The translations under genes were made by a program, and so were the position numbers. Below, piece after piece: positions 10,769 to 23,049 of a stretch of 64,000 nt of DNA. Where the stretch lies: contig OX421505.1 of assembly GCA_949126835.1 (NCBI GenBank), positions 8,927,283 to 8,991,282 on the forward strand, read 5' to 3'. The notes below the pieces were generated by a model that worked only from the letters and a program-made list of their open reading frames with translations, ran no database searches and had not been told where the DNA came from. The DNA comes from Anisus vortex (lineage: Eukaryota; Mollusca; Gastropoda; Planorbidae). The number at the start of each line of letters is the position of its first letter. The first letter of the stretch is position 1.

Positions 10769-11091
10769 TGGAGAGAAAACGTGAAAGCTGCAACATTAGG
10801 GTAAGGTTGAAAAATAAAATGGTAAAAAAGCATTCTAAGTCTAGGCTTTTTAAATCAAAATATAAAATAAACAAATAATAGATGATTTAGATAGATAATA
10901 ATGCAATATAATTTATACATTTTTTTTGTGAACACAAAACTAAAAATAACGGAGAGTGGTGATAACTGGAACAAAATATTTATTCCAATTTTATGCAAAA
11001 ACAAAACAATGTTTGTAGCAACTTGACATTAAATTAAATCAAATAATAGTTTAACAAAAAATTTTTTTTTACTGGAAGTCTAACTGTAGTG
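10769..11091. other. AT-rich spacer
   Basis: No ORF, repeat family or regulatory site recognised. Confidence 0.5.
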
Positions 11092-11400
11092 CTTGCCCCA
11101 TAAACAGCTGCGGAGACTACAGAGAGTGCAGAAAGCTGCGCAGCGTTTTGATGGTAAAGAGTCAAGATCACACCTCTACAGTTCTATGGGATCTCCACTG
11201 GCTGCCGGTGATAAAGTGAATAAATCCCAAAAGTATGTCCCTTACGTACGGATGCATAAACGGCATTGCTCCTTCCTATCTTCGAGAACTTATATTAAAG
11301 CACGTGCCATCAAGGAACTGCGCTTCTCATCAAGGTCACTCATTAAATTCCCAGTGTGGCTGGATACTAAACGAAGTACTTTGGAGTGCGCTCATTTAAG
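11092..11400 (+). mobile_element. LINE (family B) ORF2 C-terminal remnant
   Basis: Encodes LRRLQRVQKAAQRF, then with frameshifts the usual LHWLPV-type region, and SYLRELI-like then PVWLDTKRS sequence. This is the typical region following the RT domain of non-LTR elements. It is abutted downstream by the hAT element at 11432. Confidence 0.75.
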
Positions 11401-13293
11401 TACGTATATGCATTTAACGTGTAGCTTTGGCCAGGGGTCGGCAACCTAAGGCACGCGTGCCAAACTTGGCACGCAGGTCGATTTTCAATGACACGCGAGA
11501 GACCTCCAAAAGGTGATTTTTTTATTGATTAAAAAACAAACAACATTTTCGGATTCTGAATGAGGAAAACTGACCGATGAAGCAATGTTTATGAACGTCA
11601 TAGCGACACATTTTAGTGAGTTGAACTTGCATTTTTAAGGACTGAGTCAAACAGCACTTGAACTGTTAGACCACTGGAATAGATTTGCATATATCTTGAG
11701 TGAAAGTCAATTTCAAAACATTTAACTACGTGTACTTCCGTTTATTAAAGCAGATATTAAGATAGATAATTGGGCTTTTTTAAAAGTACTTTCAGTCATA
11801 GCGCAGAGTTTTTTTTAATCAAGGGCAAGATTTTCAAATTGATGGACTAATTTCTTTCATACCACAACCTTCTTAGATGTAGACATTCTTTTAAGTGGAG
11901 GAATATTGGCGATTTTAAAATGCAGCAAGTTAAATTGTATACATTTAAAAAATAGGCGGAATAAATCTGGAAGGAAGCTGCTTAGGAAAGTCATCTGCTA
12001 TTCTCAACTGATAGGCATTTGCTCTTTTACTTTCAGCTTTTGAACAGATTTTATAGCACATAAAAGCCGTTTTAAGCATACAAAGCGGTTGCTTACTCCT
12101 GACCACTCAGAATTGACTAAATATGTATCTGACATTCTACAATTAGCGAAGAGCATTCAAGGACAAGGCGCTCATTGGTTGATTAAGACTTATTACATTT
12201 AAACGAGTTTGTATGCTCTTCTTATTTAATTAGACATAAATATAATAAATTCTAAAACAATTTTTTTAATTAATATAATAAATATAAGAGACATATTTAA
12301 TAACACTATATTATGTAGTGTCTGTAATTATTAATGTTTAAGAGATAAACTCCTTAATGGACAAACAATTCCGACCATGTTTATTTCGAACTAATTAACG
12401 TAAATTATTTTAGTTCTAATCCTCTAATAATTAAATCTTGTAATGAATACCATAATGTTGGATTTATATAAAATAATAATAATTAGTCAGTAATATTTGT
12501 TATATTACAAAACATAAACGTGTTTGGCATTACTATAAAACCTTTTTTAAAGGGAGATAAAAAGCCAGGTTTTTTTTTGTGCTAATATTTGTAATAATTT
12601 GTTTTTTTTTATATACATAAAAGAATAAATGGCTTACAATTTATAACCGTGAAATGGTCAAACTGTACAAGATATTTAATATGATAAAATATAGTATATG
12701 AATAAGACTTTATATGCATTTTTTTAACAATACATTAACTACCCAGATTGTATGATTAATACGTATCTGCTCTGTTAAATGTTAATTCTTTTCCGGTTTT
12801 CCAGGTTTACCAGTCCAAAAATTAAAACAACGTGTAGATCTTTCGGCCTGTTCAAATAGGCCTTTCACACATGTGTGGGAAGTCCTAGTCACCCCCCACC
12901 CCCACCCCACCCCGAGCCCTGGCTCTCAAAATTATGAACGCCTAGTAGGCCCACAGGAGGGGCAACGAGGTAAAACTCCGACGCGCCTCCTAAAGGAAAA
13001 AAAAAAGAAGTACTTATATAGTTCAATGAGATAAAAATCTAATAGTAATATGTAGTCTAACTAACATAAGCTAGGGTTATTGCCTCATCTTGACTAACAC
13101 ATGTTAATGTTAAGACAATATTTACCATAAATGTGAATGTTGAGTAATAAAATATTGTATTTGATATAAAAGGAAAAAAACGAACCCATAAAAACTAAGT
13201 TTTTATTATACTCCCTTTCTTTGTAAACTAAGTTTATATTTGATTTATATTTTGATAGATTATAATAAATATAAGTGATATCATACCTTATGA

Positions 13294-13893
13294 ATTGACA
13301 AGTCTTAACAAATATGCATGCATAAAAGGTCGACAAAAAAGACATTTCCGGTCTTATTGGATCATTTACTTCAAAACATGTGTGTGTGCTACGTTACTGG
13401 TTGTACGAAAATATGTTGGTAATTAGATTTTAATTTCATTTCCGAAAGATGGCGACAAAAGAAAACGATGGATTGTGAATGTCAGATTTGAAGATTTACC
13501 TATTTATAATCCCAAACTAATTGCTTGATGCAGAATAATTTTCGTGTTATTGTTTTTTATGAAACTCCGCATTGTGTTTTTTAATTACCAAGGACGCAAC
13601 TCTTTACTAATTTATTTTATAAACGAAAGTTAAATTTAACCATACGTGACTAACACTTTGAGTATTAATTAGTCTATCGCCTACTCACTTTTGATGTTAA
13701 AAACGAATTCCTCATAACTAATCTTGTAGCCGTTGTATATTTCTAAAAGACCAGAACTGGCTGTCGATGTTGAAATCAATTGTCAAACAGCACCAAAAGC
13801 ATGGTTTTTTGTAAACGAAAATGGCGGAAAATTTCCCCGGAAGTTCACGATCATTACAGTTCAAAAGGTCACACATAATAAGGACTTGTCAAT
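13294..13893. mobile_element. 600-bp element with ATTGACAAGTCTTA ends
   Basis: Inverted termini ATTGACAAGTCTTA and TAAGGACTTGTCAAT. The body is homologous to each arm of the foldback element at 37064-38257. It includes the segment coding on paper for KRPELAVDVEINCQTAPKAW, present in both elements but interrupted elsewhere, so it is not taken as a gene. Confidence 0.65.
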
Positions 13894-14407
13894 TTCCACA
13901 CTAAAATTTTGCGCATCCTTTTTTTTTCTTGCTTTGGCCCGCAAAAAAAAACATAAAAAGATAACGCGTATTGTTTCGGCTACATTGTATCGTTTTCATT
14001 CTATTTATTTCGTAAAAACGAACATATCCGAAAAGTTTTTTTACTTCCGTCTCTTCCGGTAGAGGCAGAAATGTTTGACGTAAAATATTTTTTCTCAATT
14101 TGCAAATTGGTCGAATGAATTCGTGAATATTCCAAACGCTATGATGCTGAAAATTTGATAGAATGTATTGTTAGTCGAGACAAGTCTGCTGGCGAAATTT
14201 CGGCTCGATTGGACGACGGGAAGTGGTCAAAAAATCGATGCAAAGTTTTGCAAGCAATCAGACAAACAGGCAGACAGCGCAAGTTAATAGAAAGGGAGTA
14301 AAAAATAATGATAACCACAAACACGATAATTTTGTGTTAAATATAAAACGCTCTATCGATTTTCTCTTTAAATTTCCTTTTTTGTCCTTGCTTAGGAGTT
14401 AAAGTAA

Positions 14408-14845
14408 TCTATATATATAAAAAGACAGTGTTAAGCCCCGCGAGGATCCCCATTGGTCAATTTGAAAACACGTGTGTCACTGACCTATCTAGGCCTAGCC
14501 CAATATACCGTCTAATAATTTTTCACATCGGACATGTGTCTTCGATAGCTCAGTGGTTAACGTAGTGGACTGCTATACGGGCGACCAGGGTTCGAATCTC
14601 CAGTTAGACTATACTTTTTTTTTCGACAATTAATTTTTCAAACTTTTAAAAACAAAAGACATTGTAAATCTATAGGCAATATAGATTTTGTTAAATAAGA
14701 ATATTTGACTATTTTTTTTTACCCTATTACAATATTTATTTACTTTCCTAAAAGTACTCAGTAAGTGTAGTTTATAAATTTGTTATCTGCACCCCAGACA
14801 GTCCTTTTTTTTTTTCACCCGGGCAACGCCGGGCAATGTAGCTTG
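14408..14845 (+). mobile_element. Non-autonomous Helitron-like element
   Basis: Begins TCTATATATATAAAA after an A and ends with the GC hairpin CCCGGGCAACGCCGGG followed after 8-10 bases by a CTTG|T terminus, no target duplication. This TC...hairpin...CTRR-like layout is the Helitron signature, although the last bases deviate from CTRR. It carries an internal tRNA-like module. Confidence 0.55.
14540..14623 (+). promoter_or_regulatory. tRNA-like Pol III promoter module
   Basis: A-box-like TAGCTCAGTGG (14546-14556), B-box-like GGTTCGAATCT (14589-14599) and a T9 run at about 14615. The acceptor and T stems do not pair convincingly, so this is a tRNA-derived module inside the Helitron-like element and not a functional tRNA. 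Confidence 0.55.
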
Positions 14846-15039
14846 TTGTCCTATATAAATATAATTACATCAGGCTGTTATAGGTTGTTATGGCACGCTG
14901 AATGATTTAGAAATACTAGTTTGGCACATTGTTAGCAAAAGGTTTGCCGACCTCTGCTCTAGACCAAGGAACAGATTCTAGCTATTACAAGGATTGGAGC
15001 CCGGGACCTTCGGTATGACACCACTAGGTCACTATAATC

Positions 15040-15230
15040 CAGGGATAGGCAACCTACGGCACGCGTACCAGACTTGGCACGCTAGCGATTTTCAGTGGCA
15101 CGCGGAACACTTCCAAAGATGCAACTCAAGTCTCTTCTACAAGGCATGATTACTTTTAGGCTGTTGGCACGTCGAACGCTAAAGAAATCCCACTTTTGGC
15201 ACACTATTATCCAAAGGTTGCCGACCCCTG
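15040..15230. mobile_element. hAT MITE, 191 bp
   Basis: Ends CAGGGATAGGCAACCT and inverted CAGGGGTCGGCAACCT, followed internally by GGCACGCG. It is a deletion derivative of the 11432 family. Confidence 0.8.
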
Positions 15231-15589
15231 GCTTAGGCTATAAACACATTTTCTCACACATGCATACAAGCTTATACCTATTATATTAGCTTAAATTTTA
15301 ACATTAGTAATGAATATTCTTTTCCAACTCAGTGTGTTTACTTTAATACTATAATTGTAATTATTTTGAGATACAATACAATCACAAGTACGCAAATGTA
15401 ATCGTCTTCTGAGACTATGGAACCAATGATGATAAGAGAGAGAGAGTTAGATGAATCACCTATAAGGACATGCACAGATAAGATCTTCCATTGTGTCCCT
15501 CTGAGTACTGAGAAGGTATTAGAGCAGCAGTAGGGCGTGTCCTTTAATGTTCATAATCATACATGTTGTGGATCTTTTATGAATGGTTG

Positions 15590-15852
15590 GAAGTAAAGTA
15601 CCCTTCGGACCAAATTGATCATAGGGCCAGTGAAACATTGTTCACCAGTTTCTGGGGCCACGGCATACTAGGGTGTGTGTGGCCAGCACAATGCCCAGCG
15701 GCCTTCACTTTAACCCAAATACATGTCAGGTACCCATCAGAGCTGGTTAGGCTCAAAAAGACACCATCCAGTCACTTCACCAGAATTCGAACCCTGAACC
15801 TTCGGAACGCCAGGCTAACACGCTGCTGCTCGACCACCGTGCCCCCGTATGT
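15590..15852 (-). mobile_element. tRNA-derived SINE
   Basis: Near-complete copy in reverse orientation. Read on the - strand, the head has GGTTCGAATTCTGG, followed by the body with 'ccatcagagctgg' and 'cggcatactagggtgtgtgt' in + orientation, ending at 'gtacccttcggacc'. Confidence 0.85.
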
Positions 15853-15867
15853 GAATGGTTGTAAATA

Positions 15868-16070
15868 GTTGAAGTCATGTTTGTAATAATATATCTTATC
15901 TTATACATTACAGACGCCCCTTCTATAAAGAAGATTATTGCGTCCTACGCTCATCCGTGGTTCGTGTCTAGTCTTGCATTTTTATTAATGTTTTAAATGA
16001 TGTTAAGTGACTGGTTTTCCTGGTTTGTTCAGGCAACCCATTCAATGCCCGAATGCCACTCGGGAAGATA
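15868..16070 (-). mobile_element. LINE (family A) 3' end
   Basis: Inverted 3' tail including 'cttctataaagaagattatt' and 'gcgtcctacgctcatccgtgg'-type sequence, plus the codons for the conserved PSGIRAWNGLPEHTRK-like C-terminus. Confidence 0.75.
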
Positions 16071-17042
16071 GACCCATCAATATAATAAATTTCACTATAT
16101 TTTTTTAAATGCCTAATGTCTTCATGCCCTCTTTAATTCCCAAAAGGATGGGGCTGATTACTAGATCAATATTATTATTGCTCTCTCTCGTTGTGACCTT
16201 TGCCTTCACATAATATGGAGATTGAGTCATTTGTGCAGAGTCGTAGTTAAGATATTTTCTGCCCCGTGGACGCACTACAAAAGTGATGCCCCTGCTTCCT
16301 CCCTCCCCCGTTTCAGCCAATTTGTGAAAATGTAAAGCTGTAAGCCTCAAATTTTGTTGCCTTTATTACTTTTTCGCCCGGGGACATAATATGTAGGCTA
16401 CCCGTACCCCATTCCCACTCCCTTAGCTGCGCCCCTGCTTCTGTGTAGGATAAATGTGTTGCTCTGACAGGAAACTGATTCTTATGACAAAATCATGACC
16501 ATCATAAGAACAATAACAAAAATATCTGAATAGCTTACTTCCATATTATAATAAAACCAAGTTTAAACATTATCGGGGTTTTTCCTGTAAAATTATAAAT
16601 ATTTTAGCAGTAAACGGGAATTTCCGAGAACGTCACGACTTCAACAGTTCAGAAACGTGTAAAACTCTGCTTAGAGTAAACCATTGAAGTCTCGCTGATG
16701 TCTGACTAATCAGTTTTTCAACATAGTCCTAAGTTTAATTTTTTACTATTCACTGGCATCTAGAAAGTGTTGCCAACTTAGTCTATTTATAATTAAGTTT
16801 TTCATTTGAAAAACATATCGGACTAGACTGTCACTAGACTAATAATCTCTAAGCCATAATAAAAAATTGTGAATGAATGTTCAATAAAATTCTAAATACA
16901 CTATGAAAACGATTTAAACGTGCTATATACATTATGTAGCAAATATAAAACAACTTCTTGATACAAACTATTTATTAAAATAATTATATAGCAGAGATTC
17001 ATAAAAATCTATTGCCCAATCTATTTACAGAGCAATACAAAT
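16071..17042. other. Intergenic, nothing firm
   Basis: An 81-codon antisense frame at 16105-16350 shows no recognised domain and might be old transposon sequence. No other feature. Confidence 0.4.
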
Positions 17043-17150
17043 GTCTAGCCTATTGACAGACAAAACTAATGTCTGACCCATTGACAGACAAAACTAATGT
17101 CTGACCCATTGACAGACAAAACTAATGTCTGACCTATTGACAGACTAAAC
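17043..17150. repeat. 28-bp tandem repeat, left part
   Basis: Unit 'tgacagacaaaactaatgtc' plus 'tgacccat'. The array is split by the transposon at 17151-18247 and resumes at 18248. Confidence 0.95.
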
Positions 17151-18247
17151 CATAGGTTCTCAACGGGGGCGATATCGCCCCTCGGGGGGCGGTGATAAGC
17201 TTTAGGGGGGGGGGCGCTGACATTCCCGGGGACGATTGGGAAGGGGGCGGTGAAGGGCAAGTGGGCGGTACAAACGTACCTGATACAATTTGAACACCTC
17301 AGCTGTTTGAATCTATTAGTTTTTGAATGAATGTGCGGTAAAAGCAAGTGCTGCTAAATATCTGATATCCCCCAACAGTGGGCCTACATATTATTATATT
17401 AATAAGAAATAAGAATCGCAATGACTTTTCGATGAAGTACGGGTCAGTATTTGACATATATGGTGTGCGGCCGGCTGGTCCTGTGGTTGGTTCGCCGGAC
17501 TGTCAACCCTGCTGACAGATCACTGTCGCCTAATATCTGCTAATATTAATGATATTTTTATGTTTTCCCGAGATGTCTATAATGAGTATAACGTCTAAGA
17601 ACTTCACCACTATAATTAAGCGGTATAGATAATTTGTAATCATACAAACTGGGTAGTTATTGTAATGCTTGAAAATATACATATAAATTCTTTAGTCGTA
17701 TAATATTTATATAATTTTCAAATATTTTTTATAGTTTGATCATTTCAAAGTTATAAATTGTAAGCCATTTATTTTTTATAAAAGAAAAAAAAATATTAGC
17801 TAAAAAAGAACGGGCTAATTATTTCCCTTTAATTAGAAAAAATATTTCCACATGTGATCAATAGTGATGCCGAACAAGTTCTGTTTTGTAATATAACAAA
17901 TATTACTGATTATTATATCTAAGGCTTTTGCAACCGAAATTAGACAAATTGCTAGCAATCAGTGACAGCAACACACCAGGCAAACGATTCATATTAATAT
18001 TGATTTATTTAAATCCTTTGTTTTGGACATTTTTTGATCTATTAATTCTTACAATATGTTTCCTTTTCAGTTTTTTTAAAGATAATTAAGCTCACAAAAA
18101 GTCTAGTCCGCCTAAATAATTAGCGGAAACTATAGTCCAGACCGGCGGAAAGGGAATGGGACGCTAATAGAAAGGGGGGTGGGGTGCGGTGAGCGGAAAA
18201 AAAATTGTACAAGGGGGCGACGAGCCGAAAAAGGTTGAGAACCTATG
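17151..18247. mobile_element. hAT-like element, 1097 bp, inserted in the 28-bp array
   Basis: Perfect 14-bp inverted termini CATAGGTTCTCAAC and an exact 8-bp target duplication GACTAAAC (17143-17150, 18248-18255), which is itself a piece of the 28-bp repeat unit. A sister copy lies inverted at 59138-60211. No transposase ORF. Confidence 0.9.
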
Positions 18248-18676
18248 GACTAAACTAAGGTCTGACCCATTCACAGACAAAACTAATGTCTGACCCATTG
18301 ACAGACAAAACTAATGTCTGACCCATTGACAGACAAAACTAATGTCTGATCTATTAACAGACAAAACTAATGTCTGACCTATTAACAGACAAAACAAATG
18401 TCTGACCTAATGACCGACTAAACTAATGTCTGACCTATTAACAGACAAAACTAATATCTGACCTATTAACAAACAAAACTAATGTCTGACCTATTGACCG
18501 ACTAAACTAATGTCTGACCTATTGACAGACTAAACTAATGTCTGACCCATTGACAGACAAAACTAATGTCTGACCCATTGACAGACAAAACTAATGTCTG
18601 ACCTATTGACAGACAAAACTAATGTCTGACCTATTGACAGACTAAACTATTGTCTGACCCATTGACAGACAAAACG
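18248..18676. repeat. 28-bp tandem repeat, right part, about 15 copies
   Basis: Continuation of the array at 17043 with occasional 'gaccgacta' and 'attaacag' variants. Confidence 0.95.
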
Positions 18677-19533
18677 AATCTCTTCCTGAAGTTTACAGCT
18701 TGTAAAAGGCTTTTCTGTGATTGTGCTAAGCTGTTGTAAGCTGTTCTAAGCTGTTCACGTGCAAGTGTTGCATGTGACTGCTAAAGTGTCACTCTTTACG
18801 GCCTTGCGTTCATTTTCCCATGGCCTTGATGTCACTGGACGCTGTGTCACAGTTAATGTCAAGTTGTATCACGCCTTTCATTACCTCCCCTCAACAACAC
18901 ACTCTCACTAGACAACGTCTTGTTTTGTCACCAACTTCACGTGATCTACTTAGATACTGTGCAAAGGTTTCTAAACTATAGGATTAAATAATAATACTAA
19001 TGATAGTACGTTGTACTTGGCTGCTCGTTATTAAAATTGTTATTTCCCGAGTAAGATTTCATACGGAAATCAAATATTGGCATGCACTTATGGCTTCTCT
19101 GTTAGTAGGCTATGACATGTTGCTAATATCGGCTCAATATTGGGCCAATGTAGTAAAGTACAGTACCTTTCGGACCAAACTGGGCTGGTGAAGCAGCTTT
19201 CGCCAGTTTCTGTGTCCACGGCATACTAGGGGGATGTGTGGTTCGAAAGGTACTGAACTTTACTTTTACTAGTATTCCACGTAGTCTCGGGCCGATGGGT
19301 AAAAATGTGGGTAAAAATGTGGGTCTCTGATACAGGTGATCTTTGGGAAATGATTTTTGAAAAAAAACGTATTTCTTAAACGTAGAACCCTTTTTTTCTT
19401 TTAAATACGTCTTTCTCTGACAAGTGACATTTATTATGACATTTAGTTAACACAAAATCTGGGGACTTATTACATCGTCAACAATCAATTTTTTTTTCTG
19501 TGAACCCACAAACAATTCCGTTTCGGTGAAAGA
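18677..19533. other. Spacer with a short SINE fragment at 19153-19265
   Basis: The fragment contains 'cctttcggaccaaactgggc' and 'cacggcatactagggggatg', antisense SINE sequence. The rest shows nothing coding. Confidence 0.5.
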
Positions 19534-19822
19534 AAAGACTATAATAAGATGGACTGCTTGCTCTATTTTTAGTTTTTATTTGTTCTTTTTTCCATGCGCA
19601 TCCAATAGCGCTGTCTTAAATTACTTCTACGCTCCTACGTTTGCCTAAATGTTTCCGCTGTATACAACTTAAGAATTTAATTTTGTCTTGAGAAAATCAT
19701 AGCGATTAAATAAAACGGAAGTGTACAGTGCAAAAGCGAATCGGGAATTCCGAAAAGAAGTCATTCAAGTCATCAAATAGCAGAAATATTATAGCAAGCG
19801 GTCCATCTTATTATAGTCTTTG
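19534..19822. mobile_element. MITE, about 288 bp, AAAGACTATAATAAG termini
   Basis: Roughly 28-bp inverted termini: AAAGACTATAATAAGATGG at the left and its complement at the right. Core sequences are shared with the 858-bp element at 7040, whose exact 8-bp duplication places the family near hAT. Confidence 0.8.
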
Positions 19823-19849
19823 TAAAAAACAGTTTTTTTTTCTAAAGAT

Positions 19850-21130
19850 GTTTGTATGGACGCCTGTAGTGTTTTGGAGCCAGTAATACAACTCCTTGGC
19901 GTTTTCCTCTAGATCTTGGCTTTTTCAATTGTATGGACGCCTGTAGTTTTTTGGAGCCAGTAATACAACTCCTTGGCGTTTTCCTCTAGATCTTGGCTTT
20001 TTCAATTGTATGGACGCCTGTAGTTTTTTGGAGCCAGTAATACAACTCCTTGGCGTTTTTCCCAAGATCTAGACCTTTTCAATTGTATGGACACCTGTAG
20101 TGTTTTGGAGCCAGTAATACAACTCCTTGGCGTTTTCCCCAAGATCTTGGCTTTTTCAATTGTATGGACGCCTGTAGTGTTTTGGAGCCAGTAATACAAC
20201 TCCTTAGCGTTTTCCCCAAGATCTTGGCTTTTTCAATTATATGGACGCCTGTAGTGTTTTGGAGCCAGTAATACAACTCCTTGGCGTTTTCCCTTAAATC
20301 TTGGCTTTTTCAATTGTATGGACGCCTGTAGTGTTTTGGAGCCAGTAATACAACTCCTTGGCCTTTTTTCCCAAGATCTTGGCTTTTTTAATTGTATGGA
20401 CGCCTGTAGTGTTTTGGAGCCAGTAATACAACTCCTTGGCCTTTTTTTCCAAGATCTTGGCTTTTTTAATTGTATGGACGCCTGTAGTGTTTTGGAGCCA
20501 GTAATACAACTCCTTGGCGTTTTCCCCAAGATCATGGCTTTTTCAATTGTATGGACGACTTAGTGCCGTTGCTAGGGATTTGGGGTCCCGGGGGGCTTGG
20601 CCTCTTTAGGGGCCTCTGCATTTTGACATTCGACAGTATGACATAAGAAAAAGAACAAAAATTTACTCCTTTGGGGGCCCCCCTCAAGTAGGGGCCCGGG
20701 GGGACTTTCGAATTTGGACCCCCCTCCCCCTCCCCTAGTTACGCCACTGGGACGCCTGTAGTGTTTTGGAGCCAGTAATACAACTCCTTGGCGTTTTCCC
20801 CAAGATCTTGGCTTTTTCAATTGTATGGACGCCTGTAGTGATTTGGAGCCAGTAATACAACTCCTTAGCGTTTTCCCCAGGATCTTGGCTTTTTCAATTA
20901 TATTGACGCCTGTAGTGTTTTGGAGACAGTATTACAACTCGTTGGCGTTTTCCCCAAGATCTTGGCTTTTTCAATTGTATGGACGCCTGTAGTGTTTTGG
21001 AGCCAGTAATACAACTCCTTAGCGTTTTCCCCAAGATCTTGGCTTTTTCAATTATATGGACGCCTGTAGTGTTTTGGAGCCAGTAATACAACTCCTTGGC
21101 GTTTTTCCCCTAGATCTTGGCTTTTTCAAT
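19850..21130. repeat. 77-bp tandem repeat, about 14 copies
   Basis: Unit contains 'gtatggacgcctgtagtg', 'gagccagtaatacaactcc' and a CCAAGATCTTGG palindrome. It is interrupted by a hAT MITE at 20561-20749. Short ORFs (MYYWLQNTTGVH, MDACSVLEPVIQLL) are repeat artefacts. Confidence 0.95.
20561..20749. mobile_element. hAT MITE, 189 bp, inside the 77-bp array
   Basis: Ends TAGTGCCGTTGCTAGGG and inverted CAGTGGCGTAACTAGGG, the common hAT terminus. Target duplication GGACGACT/GGACGCCT (7 of 8) derives from the array unit. Confidence 0.8.
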
Positions 21131-21564
21131 CCGAACTTAGCTTTTTTTTTGCACTTTAGTAGTTGTTGTTGTTTTTTTAATAAAATATTAGCATTATTCT
21201 ATGTTTATTATTTGCATTATTCTATGTTTATTATTAGCATTATTCTTTGTCTATTATTTGCCCAAATTAATGTGTTTTGTGAAGCGAATAAAAACCTAAA
21301 ATTATGACATGTGTATGCTACAGCAGATTATTTGGCTATAGATGGAAAATAAAAAGGACGGAGGGTCTGTGGATGAGGTTGAAGAAGGAGGGAGTGGAAG
21401 CTGCACAATTGGGTAACACAGACCAACATATATCAGACAGTGTTTTTGATAGATACTCAGACAGAAAGTTAAATTGACAGAATTAAGGATACTTAGAAGC
21501 ATAGACATACAGATACTTAGTTGAACAGATTGACAGCTACGTAGATCGATAAATATATAGATTG
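21131..21564. other. Spacer with a short 'attattctatgtttatt' repeat
   Basis: Four imperfect copies of a 21-bp AT-rich unit near 21190-21265. No gene. Confidence 0.5.
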
Positions 21565-21735
21565 AAAATATATCCCGAGGGCATGTAATGGGTTGCCTGA
21601 ACAAACCACGAAAACCAGTAATTTAAAATCATTTAAAACATGGATGCAAGACTAGACTCGGACCACGAATGAGCGTAGGATGAAATAATTTTCTTTATAC
21701 AAGGAGTGTCTGTGATGTATAAGATAAGATATATA
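21565..21735 (+). mobile_element. LINE (family A) 3' end
   Basis: Shows 'gggcatgtaatgggttgcct', 'aaatcatttaaaacatggat' and the tail 'atacaaggagtgtctgtga', ending in 'aagataagatat'. Confidence 0.75.
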
Positions 21736-21931
21736 GATCCATAGATAGATATATAGATCTAGATAGTTTGATAGATAGATTGATAGATAGATTGATAGAT
21801 AGATAGATATTAGATAGATATTAGATAGATATTAGATGATAGATATATAATATATATCTGATAGGTAGCTAGATGAAGGAGGATAGATATTTGAAAGAAA
21901 AAGATGATAGATTGATGATAGATCTAAATTA
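21736..21931. repeat. GATA-type microsatellite
   Basis: Imperfect 'gataga' and 'tagatagatatt' repeats. A similar stretch continues after the transposon, to about 22460. Confidence 0.85.
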
Positions 21932-22358
21932 CCGTATATACTCGCGTATAAGTCGCACTTTTTTTACAGGAAATTTCGACAAAAATTAGGGGTCGGACTT
22001 ATACACCCGACACTGTTTTTGAAAAGTTCGAAAAACATCACTACTCTGTCATAAAGTTTCCTACATAACCCCAATAGTTGATTGGAGTTATGTAGAATTA
22101 ATAGGATATGCCTTTATTTGATTATGTTTGCCTCATGCACGATTAAAAGAATTTTTTAAGGAAAGTTTTCAAATTAGGGTGAATATTTAGAAACTTTTAT
22201 GTTTAAAAGGTATGCATTTTTGAGATATTAAAAGGCAGTGTAACCCGGGAAGTCGGGGTGCGACTTATGCGCGGGTCAATGACCACTTATAAGGAAAACA
22301 ATCTTAAACTAGGGGTGCGACTTATACACCGGTGCGATTTATACGCGAGTATATACGG
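21932..22358. mobile_element. TA-flanked inverted-repeat element, 427 bp
   Basis: Termini CCGTATATACTCGCGTATA and its perfect complement, extended to about 27 bp with one mismatch (AAGTCGCAC/AAATCGCACC). Flanked by TA on both sides and inserted within the GATA microsatellite. Superfamily not certain; a TA target suggests Tc1/mariner-like. Confidence 0.8.
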
Positions 22359-22460
22359 TAGATAGATAGATGATAGATGTAAATGTTAGACATGATATAT
22401 GATAGATATGCCTACATGATCGATAGACTATAAATAGTAATAGATGGTAGATGGTAGATA

Positions 22461-23049
22461 GATAACTACAGTAACAGTCTGAGCGACAGACAATAGACAG
22501 AATGGCCGACAGAAAGACAAACAGGAAAGACAAATAGACCGAAAGACAGACCGGTTTTTCTTTTAAAACATGCCTACAATCAACACACCATGACTAATAA
22601 TCCTTGGCCTATTTTCCAACCCTCCCCAGTTTGTGTTTCAATAGGCACTTCTCAGAAAGAAACACTTGGGTGAAAACCAGCGTGTCGATTAATGTGTCCG
22701 GTTCTTTAAGCCGTGTTACACACTTTACAATCTCATTGTGCTGAAACTGTTGTGCTAAGTGGCCTACTCAATCAAATTCCATATTAGAAAACAAAACAAC
22801 AGACAACTACACGCACACGATAAAGGGCAGCGAATCAGTAACTAGGACCGAGAGAGAGAATATTTGTTTCGATTCGATGTAAGTTGTGGGCCTATACATT
22901 TTCCTATTAATTAATATTTACAATTTGTAGTTTGCTAAGCAGTGTGTCTGTGATGTGTAACCTGGGCTTTGAAATGGATTAACGAATACGTGTGTGATCA
23001 TATAAGAGAAAATGTCTCCATGACTTGGTTATAGGCATTTGTTGATGTT
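22461..23049. other. Spacer, nothing recognised
   Basis: No repeat family or convincing ORF. Confidence 0.5.

Larger units (their letters stand above)
11432..14956. mobile_element. hAT-like element, 3.5 kb, with nested insertions
   Basis: Left end CAGGGGTCGGCAACCT then GGCACGCGTGCCAAACTTGG. The right end reads inverted as CAGAGGTCGGCAAACC. It is the longest of three related non-autonomous copies (also 35495-38494 and 43850-45689). Comparison with the 1.84-kb copy shows it is enlarged by inserts, including 13294-13893 and 14408-14845. No transposase ORF was found. Confidence 0.75.

Noticed and set aside
10256..10874. Several long ORFs on both strands
   Set aside because: All are frames of the 21-bp minisatellite.
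13733..14062. ORF at 13733 and its antisense relative at 37029-37223 as a conserved small protein
   Set aside because: Both lie in copies of the same transposable element, and the third copy (about 38050) is frame-broken, so sharing reflects element homology.
14540..14612. Functional tRNA gene
   Set aside because: A and B boxes are present but acceptor and T stems do not pair and no plausible anticodon arm forms. It is part of a Helitron-like element.
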